A DNA stretch of 64,000 nucleotides from UBA7672 sp040398425 (GCA_040398425.1 JBBATZ010000008.1:25801-89800), one strand, 5' to 3'; positions 1-8,991 are shown, counted from the stretch's first letter. The notes: a model not told the origin generated them from the sequence alone. Program-made: numbers and translations.

Positions 1-2
1 TC

Positions 3-116
3 GTCGAGTTTTCCGGTGAGCCGCTGTCCGTCACCGACGATGTAATCGTCGGCAAGCCAGCTCAGCCTCTACCTCAACCCGCCCCGCGTGTTCCCTACGC
101 GCCGGGTCAGGAATAA
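3..116 (+). CDS. C-terminal end of an unidentified protein (partial)
   Basis: This frame is open from the first complete codon of the window and closes with TAA at 114-116. The last base of that stop is the first base of the next gene's ATG (TAATG), so the two are probably co-transcribed and translationally coupled. Only 37 residues are visible. They end in a proline-rich tail (PAQPLPQPAPRVPYAPGQE). I do not recognise the family, and the start lies outside the window. Confidence 0.5.
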   Translation, partial: VEFSGEPLSVTDDVIVGKPAQPLPQPAPRVPYAPGQE

Positions 117-952
117 TGCGGCGGGCTGTCTTCGCAGCCGCCGCACTCTTCGCCATCGGCGGATGCGCTAGCGCAGGCGGCTCTGTGCCCCTTCCCGGAA
201 GCGCACAGGCGGCAGCAGCGCCGCATCTCAATGCCGAGCAGGCGGCCGCCTTCTCCAAGCAGATCGAACACGATCTCGCCGCTAAAGGCGCCCGCCTGGC
301 CATCGTCTTTCGCACCGGCGAACCTCGCGAAATGCTCCCGGAAGGCATCACGTACACGCATGGCGGCTTCTGGGCCTACGTGCCGATCACTACCGAAGAT
401 AGCCGCGTGCTCCACGGCTACGCGATCTACAATCTTTATCATGGCGACGGCAAAAGGCTGGCCGTGGACAAGTCCTATCTGCATCAGGACTTTCCGTTCG
501 ATTTCGCATCAGCGAGCGGCGTGGACGATGTTGGCGTCATCATCCCGACGCCTGAAATGCAGCGCCGCATCCTTACCATCATGGACAGCGCCGATTACCG
601 CAAACTGCATATCACCGACTATTCGCTTGTCTCCAATCCACTGGATATCAAGTACCAGAACTGCAACGAGTTCATGCTTGACGTAATCGCTTCTGCTGCC
701 TGGAACACAACCGACATGGCGCAGATCAAGGCCAACCTGAAGAAGCATTTCAAGCCGACCGTCGTGAAGACAAGTTCGCTCGAGCGCTTGTTTGCGCCCA
801 TGATGCACAAGGAAATCAAGACTGACGATCAGGACAGCAAGATCGTCACGGCAACCTACGACTCGATGGCCGCCTTCATGAAGGACAACGGCCTACTGCA
901 AACCGCCTACATCCTGCGTCGCGCACCGGATCTGCCCCGGCCGACGAAGTAA
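116..952 (+). CDS. DUF2145 family exported protein
   Basis: A 278-residue protein with an N-terminal signal ending in a lipobox-like IGGCAS, so probably a lipoprotein. The body has the features I associate with DUF2145: a GEPREMLPEGITYTHGGFW block, then YNLYHGDGKRLAVDKSYL, and a later NCNEFMLDVI with a conserved Cys. This layout resembles NlpC/P60-like folds, but that is inference. It overlaps the upstream partial gene by one base. The biochemical role is unknown. The family call is by recollection of the motif pattern. Confidence 0.75.
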   Translation: MRRAVFAAAALFAIGGCASAGGSVPLPGSAQAAAAPHLNAEQAAAFSKQIEHDLAAKGARLAIVFRTGEPREMLPEGITYTHGGFWAYVPITTEDSRVLHGYAIYNLYHGDGKRLAVDKSYLHQDFPFDFASASGVDDVGVIIPTPEMQRRILTIMDSADYRKLHITDYSLVSNPLDIKYQNCNEFMLDVIASAAWNTTDMAQIKANLKKHFKPTVVKTSSLERLFAPMMHKEIKTDDQDSKIVTATYDSMAAFMKDNGLLQTAYILRRAPDLPRPTK

Positions 953-1020
953 AAAAGCGGGGCTGGTCGCAGGGCAGGCCTCGCAGTTTGACCTCCGCCT
1001 CCGCAGGCGGCCTCGAAAGA

Positions 1021-1581
1021 TCAGGCTCGCGGTGCCGTCAGCTCGATCCAGTCAGCAAACTTGGCAGCGAACTTGCCGAGGAAGGCGCGTGTGTCGGCGT
1101 TCTTGATCCTGCCCTCTGCGTCAAACCACTCGGTGACCGATCCCAGATACATTTCTGGCTGCTGCAGTGTCGGCATGTCGAGGAAGGCCAACGACTGGCG
1201 CAGGTGATGGTTCGCGCCGAATCCCGCGATCGGCCCCATCGACGATGACACCACCGCCGCTGGCTTGCCGGCGAAAGCGCTCTGCCCATACGGACGCGAA
1301 CCGACGTCGATCGCATTCTTCAATGCACCAGGTACGGAGCGGTTGTATTCCGGGGTGACGAAAAGGACAGCGTCAGCGGCTTTCACGCGGTCACGGAAGG
1401 CTGTCCACGCGGCCGGCTCAGAAGCACCATCCAGATCAGGGTTATACAGAGCCAGATCCCTGATCGGCACGATATCGAATGCGAGGGTTTTGGGTGCTTC
1501 CAGCGCAATGGCGTGAGCAATGCGTTCGGAATTCGAATTGGCGCGGAGAGAACCGACAATCACTGCGATTTTGCGGGTCAT
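1021..1581 (-). CDS. NADPH-dependent FMN reductase (flavodoxin-like quinone/chromate reductase type)
   Basis: A 186-residue flavodoxin-fold protein. The phosphate-binding loop is at the N-terminus (IVGSLRANSNSERIA), followed by the family motif TPEYNRSVPGALKNAID and the SSSMGPIAGFGA segment near residue 115. These proteins are soluble FMN enzymes that reduce quinones, azo dyes or metal ions with NAD(P)H. The ATG at 1581 is chosen because it directly precedes the first beta strand; upstream codons lie in the MarR promoter. It is divergent from the MarR gene at 1690. Two palindromes in between suggest that the regulator controls it. Confidence 0.88.
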   Translation of the reverse strand: MTRKIAVIVGSLRANSNSERIAHAIALEAPKTLAFDIVPIRDLALYNPDLDGASEPAAWTAFRDRVKAADAVLFVTPEYNRSVPGALKNAIDVGSRPYGQSAFAGKPAAVVSSSMGPIAGFGANHHLRQSLAFLDMPTLQQPEMYLGSVTEWFDAEGRIKNADTRAFLGKFAAKFADWIELTAPRA

Positions 1582-1654
1582 GATGTGTTTCTTTCTCGTT
1601 TGAGGAGGTAGAAAATCGATTATTACTTCCGCTACAGGGAAGTTTTTGCATTTC

Positions 1655-1668
1655 GTTGCATCTGCAAC
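1655..1668. promoter_or_regulatory. Candidate MarR operator 1
   Basis: A perfect inverted repeat, GTTGC-N4-GCAAC, in the divergent intergenic region between the FMN reductase and the MarR gene. The same core recurs 28 bp (centre to centre) downstream. The dyad and position are seen directly. Binding by the adjacent MarR protein is inferred from family behaviour. Confidence 0.6.
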
Positions 1669-1680
1669 ATGTAGGAGATA

Positions 1681-1698
1681 TTGTTGCTTATGCAACAA
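1681..1698. promoter_or_regulatory. Candidate MarR operator 2, overlapping the marR start codon
   Basis: A perfect inverted repeat, TTGTTGC-N4-GCAACAA, with the same core and spacer length as the site at 1655-1668. It includes the likely initiation region of the MarR gene (TTG 1681/1684, ATG 1690). Occupancy would therefore block the regulator's own expression. This fits the usual autorepression by MarR proteins, but it is inference. Confidence 0.6.
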
Positions 1699-2172
1699 AC
1701 TCATCTAAAGTCCGCCTCGAGTACTCCTTCAGACCCGATCCAGCGGGCCTGGATTGCGCTGGGGCGTGTTTCGCAGGCTTTGCAGCTGCACGTCGCCGCC
1801 GCCTTGAAGGAAGCGAAGCTGCCCGATCTCCAATGGTACACAGTGCTCTGGGAACTGGAGCGCGCTGGAAAGCCGACAAGGCCGAAGGACCTGGCTGTTC
1901 CGCTGTTCATCCTGCCGTATCAGCTGTCGCGCCTCGTCGACCGTATGGAGAAGGAAGAGCTGGTCAGCCGCATCGACTGCGAAGAAGACAAGCGGGGCCA
2001 CCTGCTGGCGCTGACGGCAAAGGGACTCGCCCTGCGTAAACAGATGTGGGCGGTCTATGCGCCCGCCATGCAGCAGGCGATGCGCCGGATCACAGATCCC
2101 GAAGCGCTGAAGCTGGCGGAACTTCTCTACAAGCTGGGCGGGATCGACAATCCGCATGGCGACCAGTCCTGA
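1690..2172 (+). CDS. MarR family transcriptional regulator
   Basis: A winged-helix regulator of about 160 residues. The recognition region reads RPKDLAVPLFILPYQLSRLVDRMEKE, with a wing of the DKRGHLLALTAKG type, as is typical of MarR. AGGAG at 1673-1677 is 12 bases from ATG 1690 but 6 bases from TTG 1684, so a TTG start (1684 or 1681) is possible and would add two or three residues. It is divergent from an FMN reductase and flanked by two matching palindromes. That suggests a local switch responding to a quinone- or phenolic-type ligand. The ligand cannot be read from the sequence. Confidence 0.88.
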   Translation: MQQTHLKSASSTPSDPIQRAWIALGRVSQALQLHVAAALKEAKLPDLQWYTVLWELERAGKPTRPKDLAVPLFILPYQLSRLVDRMEKEELVSRIDCEEDKRGHLLALTAKGLALRKQMWAVYAPAMQQAMRRITDPEALKLAELLYKLGGIDNPHGDQS

Positions 2173-2219
2173 TTGCGTGATTCGGGCCTGAACTCGTGAC
2201 ATTGTCCACCGGTAAGCCT

Positions 2220-3545
2220 ATGTCCCCCGCCATGGCAGGCGGCTCCCCGATTGCAGCTATTCCACCCGCTCCGGAACTCGCTTCCGAGCAGACTGGCGTC
2301 GCATTTCTGACGCTGGGATGCCGGCTGAATGCCTATGAATCGGAAGTCATGCGTGGCCACGCCGAAGCGGCCGGGCTCACCGATGCCGTGATCGTCAACA
2401 CCTGCGCGGTGACCTCCGAAGCCGTACGGCAGGCGCGCCAGGCCATCCGCCGGGCGCGACGCGAGCGGCCGGACGCGTCCATCATCGTGACCGGATGCGC
2501 CGCCCAGATCGACCCGACTTCGTTCGCCGAAATGCCGGAAGTCACGCGCGTTATCGGCAATGCTGAGAAGATGAAGGCCGAGACGTTCATAGGATTGGGT
2601 ATCGCCGAAACGCCCCGCGTGCAGGTCAACGACATCATGTCGGTCCGCGAGACCGCAGCGCATCTTGTGGATGGCATCGACGGCCGCGCCCGCGCCTTCG
2701 TTCAGGTACAGACCGGCTGCGACCATCGCTGCACCTTCTGCATCATTCCGTATGGCCGCGGAAATTCACGCTCGGTGCCGGCCGGCGAAGTGGTCGATCA
2801 GGTAAAGCGCCTGGTCGGCACGGGGCATTACGAGATCGTCCTCACCGGCGTGGATCTCACCTCCTGGGGCGCCGACCTGCCGAACGTACCCAAGCTCGGC
2901 AATCTGGTCGCGCGCATTCTAAAGCTCGTACCGGACCTCAAGCAGCTGCGCCTGTCGTCCATCGACGCCATCGAGATCGATGAGGCGCTATTCGACCTGA
3001 TCGCGCACGAACCCCGCATCGCACCCCACCTGCATCTCAGCTTCCAGTCGGGCGACGACATGATCCTGAAGCGCATGAAGCGGCGCCACTCGCGCGCCGA
3101 CGCAATCAACCTGTGCAACCGCCTGCGCGCTGCCCGCCCCGAGATCGCCTTCGGCGCCGACCTGATTGCAGGCTTCCCGACCGAGACCGACGAGATGTTC
3201 GCCAACACGCTCGCCTCAGTCGATGACTGCGGCATCGATTACCTGCACGTCTTCCCATATTCGCCCCGGCCCCAAACGCCGGCCGCGAAGATGCCGCAAG
3301 TTGCGCGTGCCGTGGTGAAGGCTCGCGCTGCGCGCCTGCGCGAGAAAGGCGTCGAGCGCCTGTCGCTTCGCCTTGATCGACATGCCGGACAAGCAGTTAT
3401 GGCGCTGGTCGAATCCGGCAACCGCGCCCGCCTCCCGGACTTCGCGCCCGTCCGCATTGAAGGCGTTTCACCCGAGCCCGGCCAGCCCGCTCTCTTCCGC
3501 CTGGTCTCGCGCACGGCCACTGACCTCATTGGACAACCGGCATGA
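2220..3545 (+). CDS. mtaB: tRNA (N6-threonylcarbamoyladenosine(37)-C2)-methylthiotransferase MtaB
   Basis: A radical SAM methylthiotransferase that converts t6A37 to ms2t6A37 in tRNA. The N-terminal UPF0004 domain begins with FLTLGCRLNAYESE and carries further cluster-binding cysteines (VNTCAVTSEA, VTGCAAQ). The radical SAM cluster motif CDHRCTFCIIPYGRG is near residue 166. The C-terminus is short and TRAM-like. Starts at GTG 2196, ATG 2220 and ATG 2232 are all possible; 2220 has the better (weak) purine tract upstream. It ends in a 4-base ATGA overlap with ftsY, an order common in alphaproteobacteria. Confidence 0.93.
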   Translation: MSPAMAGGSPIAAIPPAPELASEQTGVAFLTLGCRLNAYESEVMRGHAEAAGLTDAVIVNTCAVTSEAVRQARQAIRRARRERPDASIIVTGCAAQIDPTSFAEMPEVTRVIGNAEKMKAETFIGLGIAETPRVQVNDIMSVRETAAHLVDGIDGRARAFVQVQTGCDHRCTFCIIPYGRGNSRSVPAGEVVDQVKRLVGTGHYEIVLTGVDLTSWGADLPNVPKLGNLVARILKLVPDLKQLRLSSIDAIEIDEALFDLIAHEPRIAPHLHLSFQSGDDMILKRMKRRHSRADAINLCNRLRAARPEIAFGADLIAGFPTETDEMFANTLASVDDCGIDYLHVFPYSPRPQTPAAKMPQVARAVVKARAARLREKGVERLSLRLDRHAGQAVMALVESGNRARLPDFAPVRIEGVSPEPGQPALFRLVSRTATDLIGQPA

Positions 3546-4705
3546 TCCTTTGGTGGGGAAAAAAGAAGCAGCCGGATCCCAAGACCGGCGAGACGTCTAT
3601 TGAGCCGCTGAAACCGGGCGAGACGCCAGCATCACCGCTGACTGCGTCGCCGATTGCGAGCCTCGACCAGCAGATTTTCGGTAATGCGCCTGCTGTGGCC
3701 GAACCAGACCTGGGCGACGATCCGCTCGGCATTCGCAAGGCCGCCGAACGGATAGCGGCAGAACGCGCCGCCGAAGCCCTCGCGCGCGATGCATCTGTCC
3801 TGAAGCAGCTCTCCGAAGGCCTGAAGCGATCGTCCTCGCGCCTCGCGGAAGGCCTCGCCGGACTGTCGAAGAAGAAGCTCGATCGCGCCGCCATCGACGA
3901 ACTCGAAGACCTGCTGATCACGTCCGACATGGGCACAAAGGTCGCGAGCCGTATCGCGAAGAACTTCGCGCGCGACCGGTTCGATCGCGAAGTGTCAGGC
4001 GACGAGATCAAGGCTGCGCTCGCAACCGAAATTGCTGCGATCCTGCGCCCGCGCGAGAGGATCGTAGACTTCGCGGAAGGCCCCAAGCCACGCATCGTCC
4101 TGTTCGTCGGCGTCAACGGTTCGGGCAAGACGACGACGATCGGCAAGATAGCCTCGAAACTGTCCGCGCAGGGCGCGGACATCGTGCTGGCAGCTGGCGA
4201 CACGTTTCGTGCCGCGGCTGTCGAACAGCTGAAGATCTGGGCCGAACGCGCCAACGCCCGCTTCATCTCGAAGCCGCATGGCGCCGACGCGGCCGGTCTC
4301 GCTTACGAGGCCGTCGAACTGGCAAGGAAGGAAAATCGCGACCTCGTCCTGATCGACACGGCGGGCCGCCTGCAGAACAAGACGCAGCTGATGGACGAGC
4401 TTTCCAAGGTTGTGCGCGCCATCCGCAAGATCGACCCTACGGCGCCGCACGACGTTATCCTCGTCCTGGACGCAACGGTCGGCCAGAACGCGCTCGGCCA
4501 GGTCGAGGCCTTCCGCAACACGGCGGGCGTCACGGGGCTGGTGATGACCAAGCTGGACGGTACGGCCAAAGGCGGCGTCTTGGTCGCCATCGCCGAAAGT
4601 CATGACCTGCCGATCCACTTCGTCGGTGTCGGCGAGAAGGCCGAAGATCTGCATCCCTTCAGCGCCGACGTGTTTGCCCGCGCGCTGGTGGGTCTGGACA
4701 ACTAG
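3542..4705 (+). CDS. ftsY: Signal recognition particle receptor FtsY
   Basis: A 387-residue SRP GTPase that receives ribosome-SRP complexes at the inner membrane. All G motifs are present: G1 GVNGSGKTTTIGKIA near residue 190, DTFRAAAVEQL, DTAGRLQNK and TKLDGTAKGG. The N-terminal A domain is short and charged, followed by the helical N domain (residues about 85-175). The start overlaps the mtaB stop by 4 bases. The stop TAG is followed immediately by the GTG of the EamA transporter. Confidence 0.97.
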   Translation: MILWWGKKKQPDPKTGETSIEPLKPGETPASPLTASPIASLDQQIFGNAPAVAEPDLGDDPLGIRKAAERIAAERAAEALARDASVLKQLSEGLKRSSSRLAEGLAGLSKKKLDRAAIDELEDLLITSDMGTKVASRIAKNFARDRFDREVSGDEIKAALATEIAAILRPRERIVDFAEGPKPRIVLFVGVNGSGKTTTIGKIASKLSAQGADIVLAAGDTFRAAAVEQLKIWAERANARFISKPHGADAAGLAYEAVELARKENRDLVLIDTAGRLQNKTQLMDELSKVVRAIRKIDPTAPHDVILVLDATVGQNALGQVEAFRNTAGVTGLVMTKLDGTAKGGVLVAIAESHDLPIHFVGVGEKAEDLHPFSADVFARALVGLDN

Positions 4706-5566
4706 GTGGACCCCGGACTCTTTGCCTTCCTGCTGGGCATGGGATCGGCCGTGACGCTGGCCGGGGCGAACACCTTTGTCAAAGCCGCGAAGGACATTCT
4801 GGGCGGACGCGCCGTGATGGCGATCACGTCGGCGCTTCTCGCCCTGCCGACCGCCTTCTTTGTGCCTCTGCCAGAGCCGCAGACCTGGACGATACTCGCG
4901 CTGTCCCTGCCTGCTCACTGGCTCTACCAGACGGCGCTCGTGCGCGCCTTGTCGCGTGGCGAACTTTCGCTGGTTTTCCCCGTTATGCGCGGGTCTGCGC
5001 CTCTCCTGACGGCGATCTTTGCCGCGTTGGCGTTGGGTGAGCATCTCTCGGCGCTGTCGATTGCGGGGCTTGTGATTGCGAGCCTTGCCACAGTGATCTT
5101 TGCCGTGCCCGAGAAGAATTTCGGCGGCTCGCGCGCCGTTCGCACCTCAGCCTTGCTGTGGGCGATTGCGACCGGCGCGTGCGTTGCGATCTACAATGTG
5201 ATCGACGCGCAGGGCGTTCGTTCCGGTTCATCGCAGTGGAGCTTCATTGTCTGGCTGTTCCTGCTCGACTGGATCGGTATCAACGCCATCGCGTTGCTCA
5301 CGCGCGGACGACAGCAATTCATCGCCAGTGCGCGGGCAGCGCTTTGGCCTGGCATGGGCGCCGGCGCCTGCACGCTGGCATCGTTCTCGATGGCGCTCTA
5401 CGGGTTCTCGATCGCGCCGGTCGCCTACATGTCCGCCATGCGCGAGACAGCGGTGGTGTTTGCAGCCTTGATGGGCTGGTGGTTCCTGCGCGAGGGTTTT
5501 GGGCTACGGCGCACCATCGCCGCCATCATTCTGGCAGGCGGTCTCAGCCTGCTGCAGTTCGGCTAG
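4706..5566 (+). CDS. EamA/DMT family transporter
   Basis: A 286-residue integral membrane protein with about ten hydrophobic helices in two repeated halves, as in the drug/metabolite transporter superfamily. The first EamA half ends with GLVIASLATVIFAV and the second with IILAGGLSLLQFG. The start is the GTG that directly abuts the ftsY TAG, implying coupled translation. The substrate is unknown. Its stop shares the palindromic CTAG (5563-5566) with the convergent GH5 gene. Confidence 0.88.
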   Translation: MDPGLFAFLLGMGSAVTLAGANTFVKAAKDILGGRAVMAITSALLALPTAFFVPLPEPQTWTILALSLPAHWLYQTALVRALSRGELSLVFPVMRGSAPLLTAIFAALALGEHLSALSIAGLVIASLATVIFAVPEKNFGGSRAVRTSALLWAIATGACVAIYNVIDAQGVRSGSSQWSFIVWLFLLDWIGINAIALLTRGRQQFIASARAALWPGMGAGACTLASFSMALYGFSIAPVAYMSAMRETAVVFAALMGWWFLREGFGLRRTIAAIILAGGLSLLQFG

Positions 5567-6807
5567 CTGCGGCCGCGCAGCCGCGCTCGAACTGGCCGGC
5601 GGGCATTCAATCCCCATCCTGGCCGCAGCACGTCGATGGCTGCAGGGTCGCCGGAATGTCCGCCCAGAGTCAGGTTGAACATATCGTCAGCCGCCTCATA
5701 GGCGGTGTCGCGCGTTGGCCATCGAAAGGCGGCCCATGATATGCCGCGCGCTTCGCATGCCGAGATGCGGGCATCATAGTAGGCGTTGACACCTTTGGCC
5801 CAGCGCGAAGCTCCGAACTCGCCAAGAAAGATTGGCGCATCCGCTTTCAAGCTGTCGATGCGATGGACGAAGGTATCCTCACCGCCCTCACCGAAGACAC
5901 TGATACCGGCAGGCTCACGCGGGTGATGGGTGAATTCGCGCGGCTCGTAATCGTGCACGCACCAGACAATGCCGTTGACTGGCGACGCGCCCATGACCGC
6001 CAGGAAATCCGTGCGCGCGAAGGCGGGCGGCGAGATCAGGATCGGTAAATCAGCCGCTGTCGACCTCACCTTGCGCGCAACATCGCCCGCGATGCGCCGC
6101 CAATCGGACACGTCGCTGACCTGCGCGCGATACTCATCCGGCTGCCACGCGCCCAACCGCCCGGCCTGCGTGTTCAGTCCGCCAACGTTCGGTTCCGGCT
6201 CAACCAGGATGTTGAGCCCAGCAATTTCCGGCCGCGACTTCAGCAGTCGTGCAACGTCGACGCACATATCGCCCCACGCCGCCTGCGCCTCGCGCTCGCG
6301 CCAGATCTCATCGACGATCAGACTTTCAGGAAACCAGGCGCCAGCTGCGTCGCGATGGAAGATGAAGTCCGAACGCCCCGGCCCCGATCGCAGCGCGACC
6401 ACGACATAGAGCCCCGCTGCGCGCGCATCATCCAGCTGTCGCCCGAGCAGATCAGACATCTGCTGATCGCGCCGCCACGGCGATCCCACGGTCCACAATT
6501 CGGGAAATGACATGACGACAAGATTGGCGCCGGCAGCCGCCAGCGCCTCGAAATCTGCTCGTGTATAGGCAGGCAGAGCTGGCCCACCGCCGCCGAAAGT
6601 TGCGCCATCGACCTCGATCCGCCTGCGCCGTTGGGCGATCACGGCGCCCCGCAGAACAGGCGTCCCACTGCGCGGCCAGAGCGGGTGATCGTCCGGAAGA
6701 GACGGAGCATTCGGCGGATTGCTGCACGCCGAAAGGCTCATTCCGGCGGCGATTGCGCCCCGCCGCGTCCAGTTCCCGCCTGAATTTCCCATCCGGAAAC
6801 GCTTCAT
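5563..6807 (-). CDS. Glycoside hydrolase family 5-like lipoprotein
   Basis: About 414 residues. The N-terminus combines twin arginines (NWTRRGAIAAG) with a lipobox-like LSAC, so export through Tat and lipid anchoring are plausible. The TIM-barrel pattern of GH5 is visible: the acid/base region NILVEPEPNV near residue 195 and the nucleophile strand IFLGEFGAS near residue 330. The Asn that normally precedes the acid/base Glu in the Asn-Glu-Pro motif is Val here, so activity is uncertain. ATG 6807 was chosen; ATG 6816 and 6792 are alternatives. It converges on the EamA gene with a shared CTAG stop. Confidence 0.72.
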   Translation of the reverse strand: MKRFRMGNSGGNWTRRGAIAAGMSLSACSNPPNAPSLPDDHPLWPRSGTPVLRGAVIAQRRRRIEVDGATFGGGGPALPAYTRADFEALAAAGANLVVMSFPELWTVGSPWRRDQQMSDLLGRQLDDARAAGLYVVVALRSGPGRSDFIFHRDAAGAWFPESLIVDEIWREREAQAAWGDMCVDVARLLKSRPEIAGLNILVEPEPNVGGLNTQAGRLGAWQPDEYRAQVSDVSDWRRIAGDVARKVRSTAADLPILISPPAFARTDFLAVMGASPVNGIVWCVHDYEPREFTHHPREPAGISVFGEGGEDTFVHRIDSLKADAPIFLGEFGASRWAKGVNAYYDARISACEARGISWAAFRWPTRDTAYEAADDMFNLTLGGHSGDPAAIDVLRPGWGLNARRPVRARLRGRS

Positions 6808-6856
6808 GAACGGCATTCTGCTCTGGTGGGGATGAACAAACGGTCCCTGAACCACA

Positions 6857-8299
6857 ATGATCTGGCGACGTCTTCTTGGCTACTTCCCGGCGAGTCTGGC
6901 CGGCGGCCTCGCCAGCTTCGGCGCGGTGTTCGCGCTCACGCGCCTGCTGAGCCCCGCAGAATATGGCTTCTACGCGCTCGCGCTAACGACGATGGGCGTC
7001 ATCTACACGCTATCGATCACCTGGGCAGAGGCGGCGGCGTATCGTTTCGCCGGCGTGGCCGAAGCCCATGGGCAGACGCACGATCATATCCGCACCGTGA
7101 TGGCGATGCTTGCTGCGTCGTCAGCGCTCGGGATCGCACTGATGTCGGGCGCGATCCTGATTGCGAACGACCCGACGCTGCGCCTCGCATTGGCGGCGGC
7201 GATGACGACGATGATCGTGACGCCGCTGGTCAACGCGGCACAGGAGATGAACCGCGCGCATCAGCGTGTGGCGCGCTATTCGACCTTGCGTGTGTGCCAG
7301 GATGTGGGCGCGTTCGGGCTGGGGACATTGCTTGCGTGGCGCGCAGGTCTCGGTCCTGCTGCGCCTTTCGTAGGTCTGGCCAGCGTGCTTGCCGTGCTCG
7401 CGTCGATCGAGGGCACGCGGTTATGGCGCGAGTCGCGCGGCGGACATTTTCAGGCGGCACGCGTGAAGCCATATCTGGCTTACGGCGTGCCAGTGGCTTT
7501 CGCGCTGGCGCTCAACATCGCGCTTGATGCTGGCGACCGGTTCCTGATTGCGCTGTTTCTCGGACCGGAAGCTGTCGGCATCTATGCTGCGGGATACGGC
7601 GTCGCGGACAAATCCGTCGGCCTGATCTGCATCTGGGCCGCTGCCGCCGGGTCGCCGCTGATGATGCAGGCGTGGGAGCGCGGCGGACCGCAGGCGATGC
7701 GGGAGGTCTCAGCCCATGCCGCGCGTACGCTGATGCTCGTAGCAGCGCCGGCAGCGACAGGGCTCGCGCTGGTCGCGCAACCTCTATCGGAGGTGATGAT
7801 CGGCGAGACGATGCGGGCCCAGGCGGCGGCCATCATCCCGTGGATCGCGCTGTCCGGTCTGATCAACGGATTCGTGCTTCACTATGTGTCAGAAGCGTTC
7901 CAGCTGTCGCATCGCACGTCCCTCCGGGCGTGGCTGATGCTGGCGCCGGCGCTCGCCAATGTGGCGTTGAATGCAATCCTGTTGCCGTGGATCGGGCTGA
8001 TGGGCGCAGTCTATGCCACCGTCGCCTGCTATGCGCTGGCGCTGGTCCTGCTGGCCGGCGTTGGACGCAAGCTCGCACCGCTGGCCTGGCCGTGGGTGGA
8101 TGTCCTCAGAGTCGGGGGGGCCTGCGCCGCGATGGCGATTGTGGTCCGGCTGCTCCCAGCGCCGGGCGGTTTGGCTGAACTCGTGCTGAAGGCGAGTGTT
8201 GGCGCTGCGGCCTATGTCGCGGCAGCCCTGATCTTCAATGCCGCCGGCGCGCGCTCCGCCCTGCAACAATTCGGCGCTCGCCATGTGCGTCGCGTTTGA
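6857..8299 (+). CDS. Oligosaccharide flippase / lipopolysaccharide biosynthesis membrane protein (MOP superfamily)
   Basis: A 480-residue polytopic protein with 12-14 hydrophobic segments. It starts with the family-typical ALTRLLSPAEYGFYALA and has an internal DAGDRFLIALFLGPEAVGIY, a pattern seen in Wzx/RfbX-type flippases. The expected role is moving lipid-linked glycan across the inner membrane. No glycosyltransferase cluster adjoins it, so its glycan is unknown. The start lies 50 bases from the divergent GH5-like lipoprotein, and the two may share a regulatory region. Confidence 0.85.
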   Translation: MIWRRLLGYFPASLAGGLASFGAVFALTRLLSPAEYGFYALALTTMGVIYTLSITWAEAAAYRFAGVAEAHGQTHDHIRTVMAMLAASSALGIALMSGAILIANDPTLRLALAAAMTTMIVTPLVNAAQEMNRAHQRVARYSTLRVCQDVGAFGLGTLLAWRAGLGPAAPFVGLASVLAVLASIEGTRLWRESRGGHFQAARVKPYLAYGVPVAFALALNIALDAGDRFLIALFLGPEAVGIYAAGYGVADKSVGLICIWAAAAGSPLMMQAWERGGPQAMREVSAHAARTLMLVAAPAATGLALVAQPLSEVMIGETMRAQAAAIIPWIALSGLINGFVLHYVSEAFQLSHRTSLRAWLMLAPALANVALNAILLPWIGLMGAVYATVACYALALVLLAGVGRKLAPLAWPWVDVLRVGGACAAMAIVVRLLPAPGGLAELVLKASVGAAAYVAAALIFNAAGARSALQQFGARHVRRV

Positions 8300-8331
8300 C
8301 CGCCATGGCCCCTGACCGCTAAGTGAACCCG

Positions 8332-8991
8332 ATGACAGACACTTCCCCAAATGAGCCCAAAAAGTCCCTGCCGAAGGGGACTGGAAACATCTGGACCGAT
8401 ATCGGCCCGGTGCTCGTCTTCGTGATCGTCTTCAACGTCCTGCAGAACGGGCCGGAAGGCCCCGGCCTGTTCGCCAAGGACAATGCGATCTTCTGGGCCA
8501 CGGGCCTGTTCATGGGCTCTGTCGCCGCAGCCATCGGCTGGACCCTGATGCAAGGCCGCCGCCTCCCGCCGATGCTGATCATCACCGGCGTCGTCGTCAT
8601 GGTTTTCGGCGGACTGACGCTTTACCTTCGGGATGAGACCTTCGCCTTCATCAAGCCGACCATCATCAATGTACTCTTTGCCCTGACGATCCTTGGCAGC
8701 CTCGCGATCGGCCGCAATATCTGGAAAACCGCGTTCGAACACGCCTTCAAGATGCCCGATCACGCCTGGAAGATCTTCGCCCTGCGCTGGGCGGCGTTCT
8801 ATGTCGTGCTCGCGATCCTCAACGAAGTGATCTGGCGGAACTTTTCGAAGGAGTTTTGGGTCAACTCCAAGCTGTTCCTGTCGATTCCGCTGGCCATCGT
8901 TTTCATGGTGATCAACCTGCCCTTCCTGATGAAACACAACATCGAGGACGCAGATCCGGCTGCAGAGAAAAAAGCCGGCGATCCAGCCTGA
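8332..8991 (+). CDS. yciB: Inner-membrane-spanning protein YciB / septation protein A
   Basis: About 219 residues with five to six transmembrane helices. It carries the YciB/IspZ features DIGPVLVFVIVFN, AIFWATGLFM, FIKPTIINVLFA and the LNEVIWRNFS motif between helices. The family supports cell envelope and septum integrity. ATG 8332 is preferred over GTG 8323, nine bases upstream. In many relatives it directly follows ftsY; here a transporter, the GH5-like gene and a flippase intervene. It abuts the convergent globin gene with no spacer. Confidence 0.88.
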   Translation: MTDTSPNEPKKSLPKGTGNIWTDIGPVLVFVIVFNVLQNGPEGPGLFAKDNAIFWATGLFMGSVAAAIGWTLMQGRRLPPMLIITGVVVMVFGGLTLYLRDETFAFIKPTIINVLFALTILGSLAIGRNIWKTAFEHAFKMPDHAWKIFALRWAAFYVVLAILNEVIWRNFSKEFWVNSKLFLSIPLAIVFMVINLPFLMKHNIEDADPAAEKKAGDPA

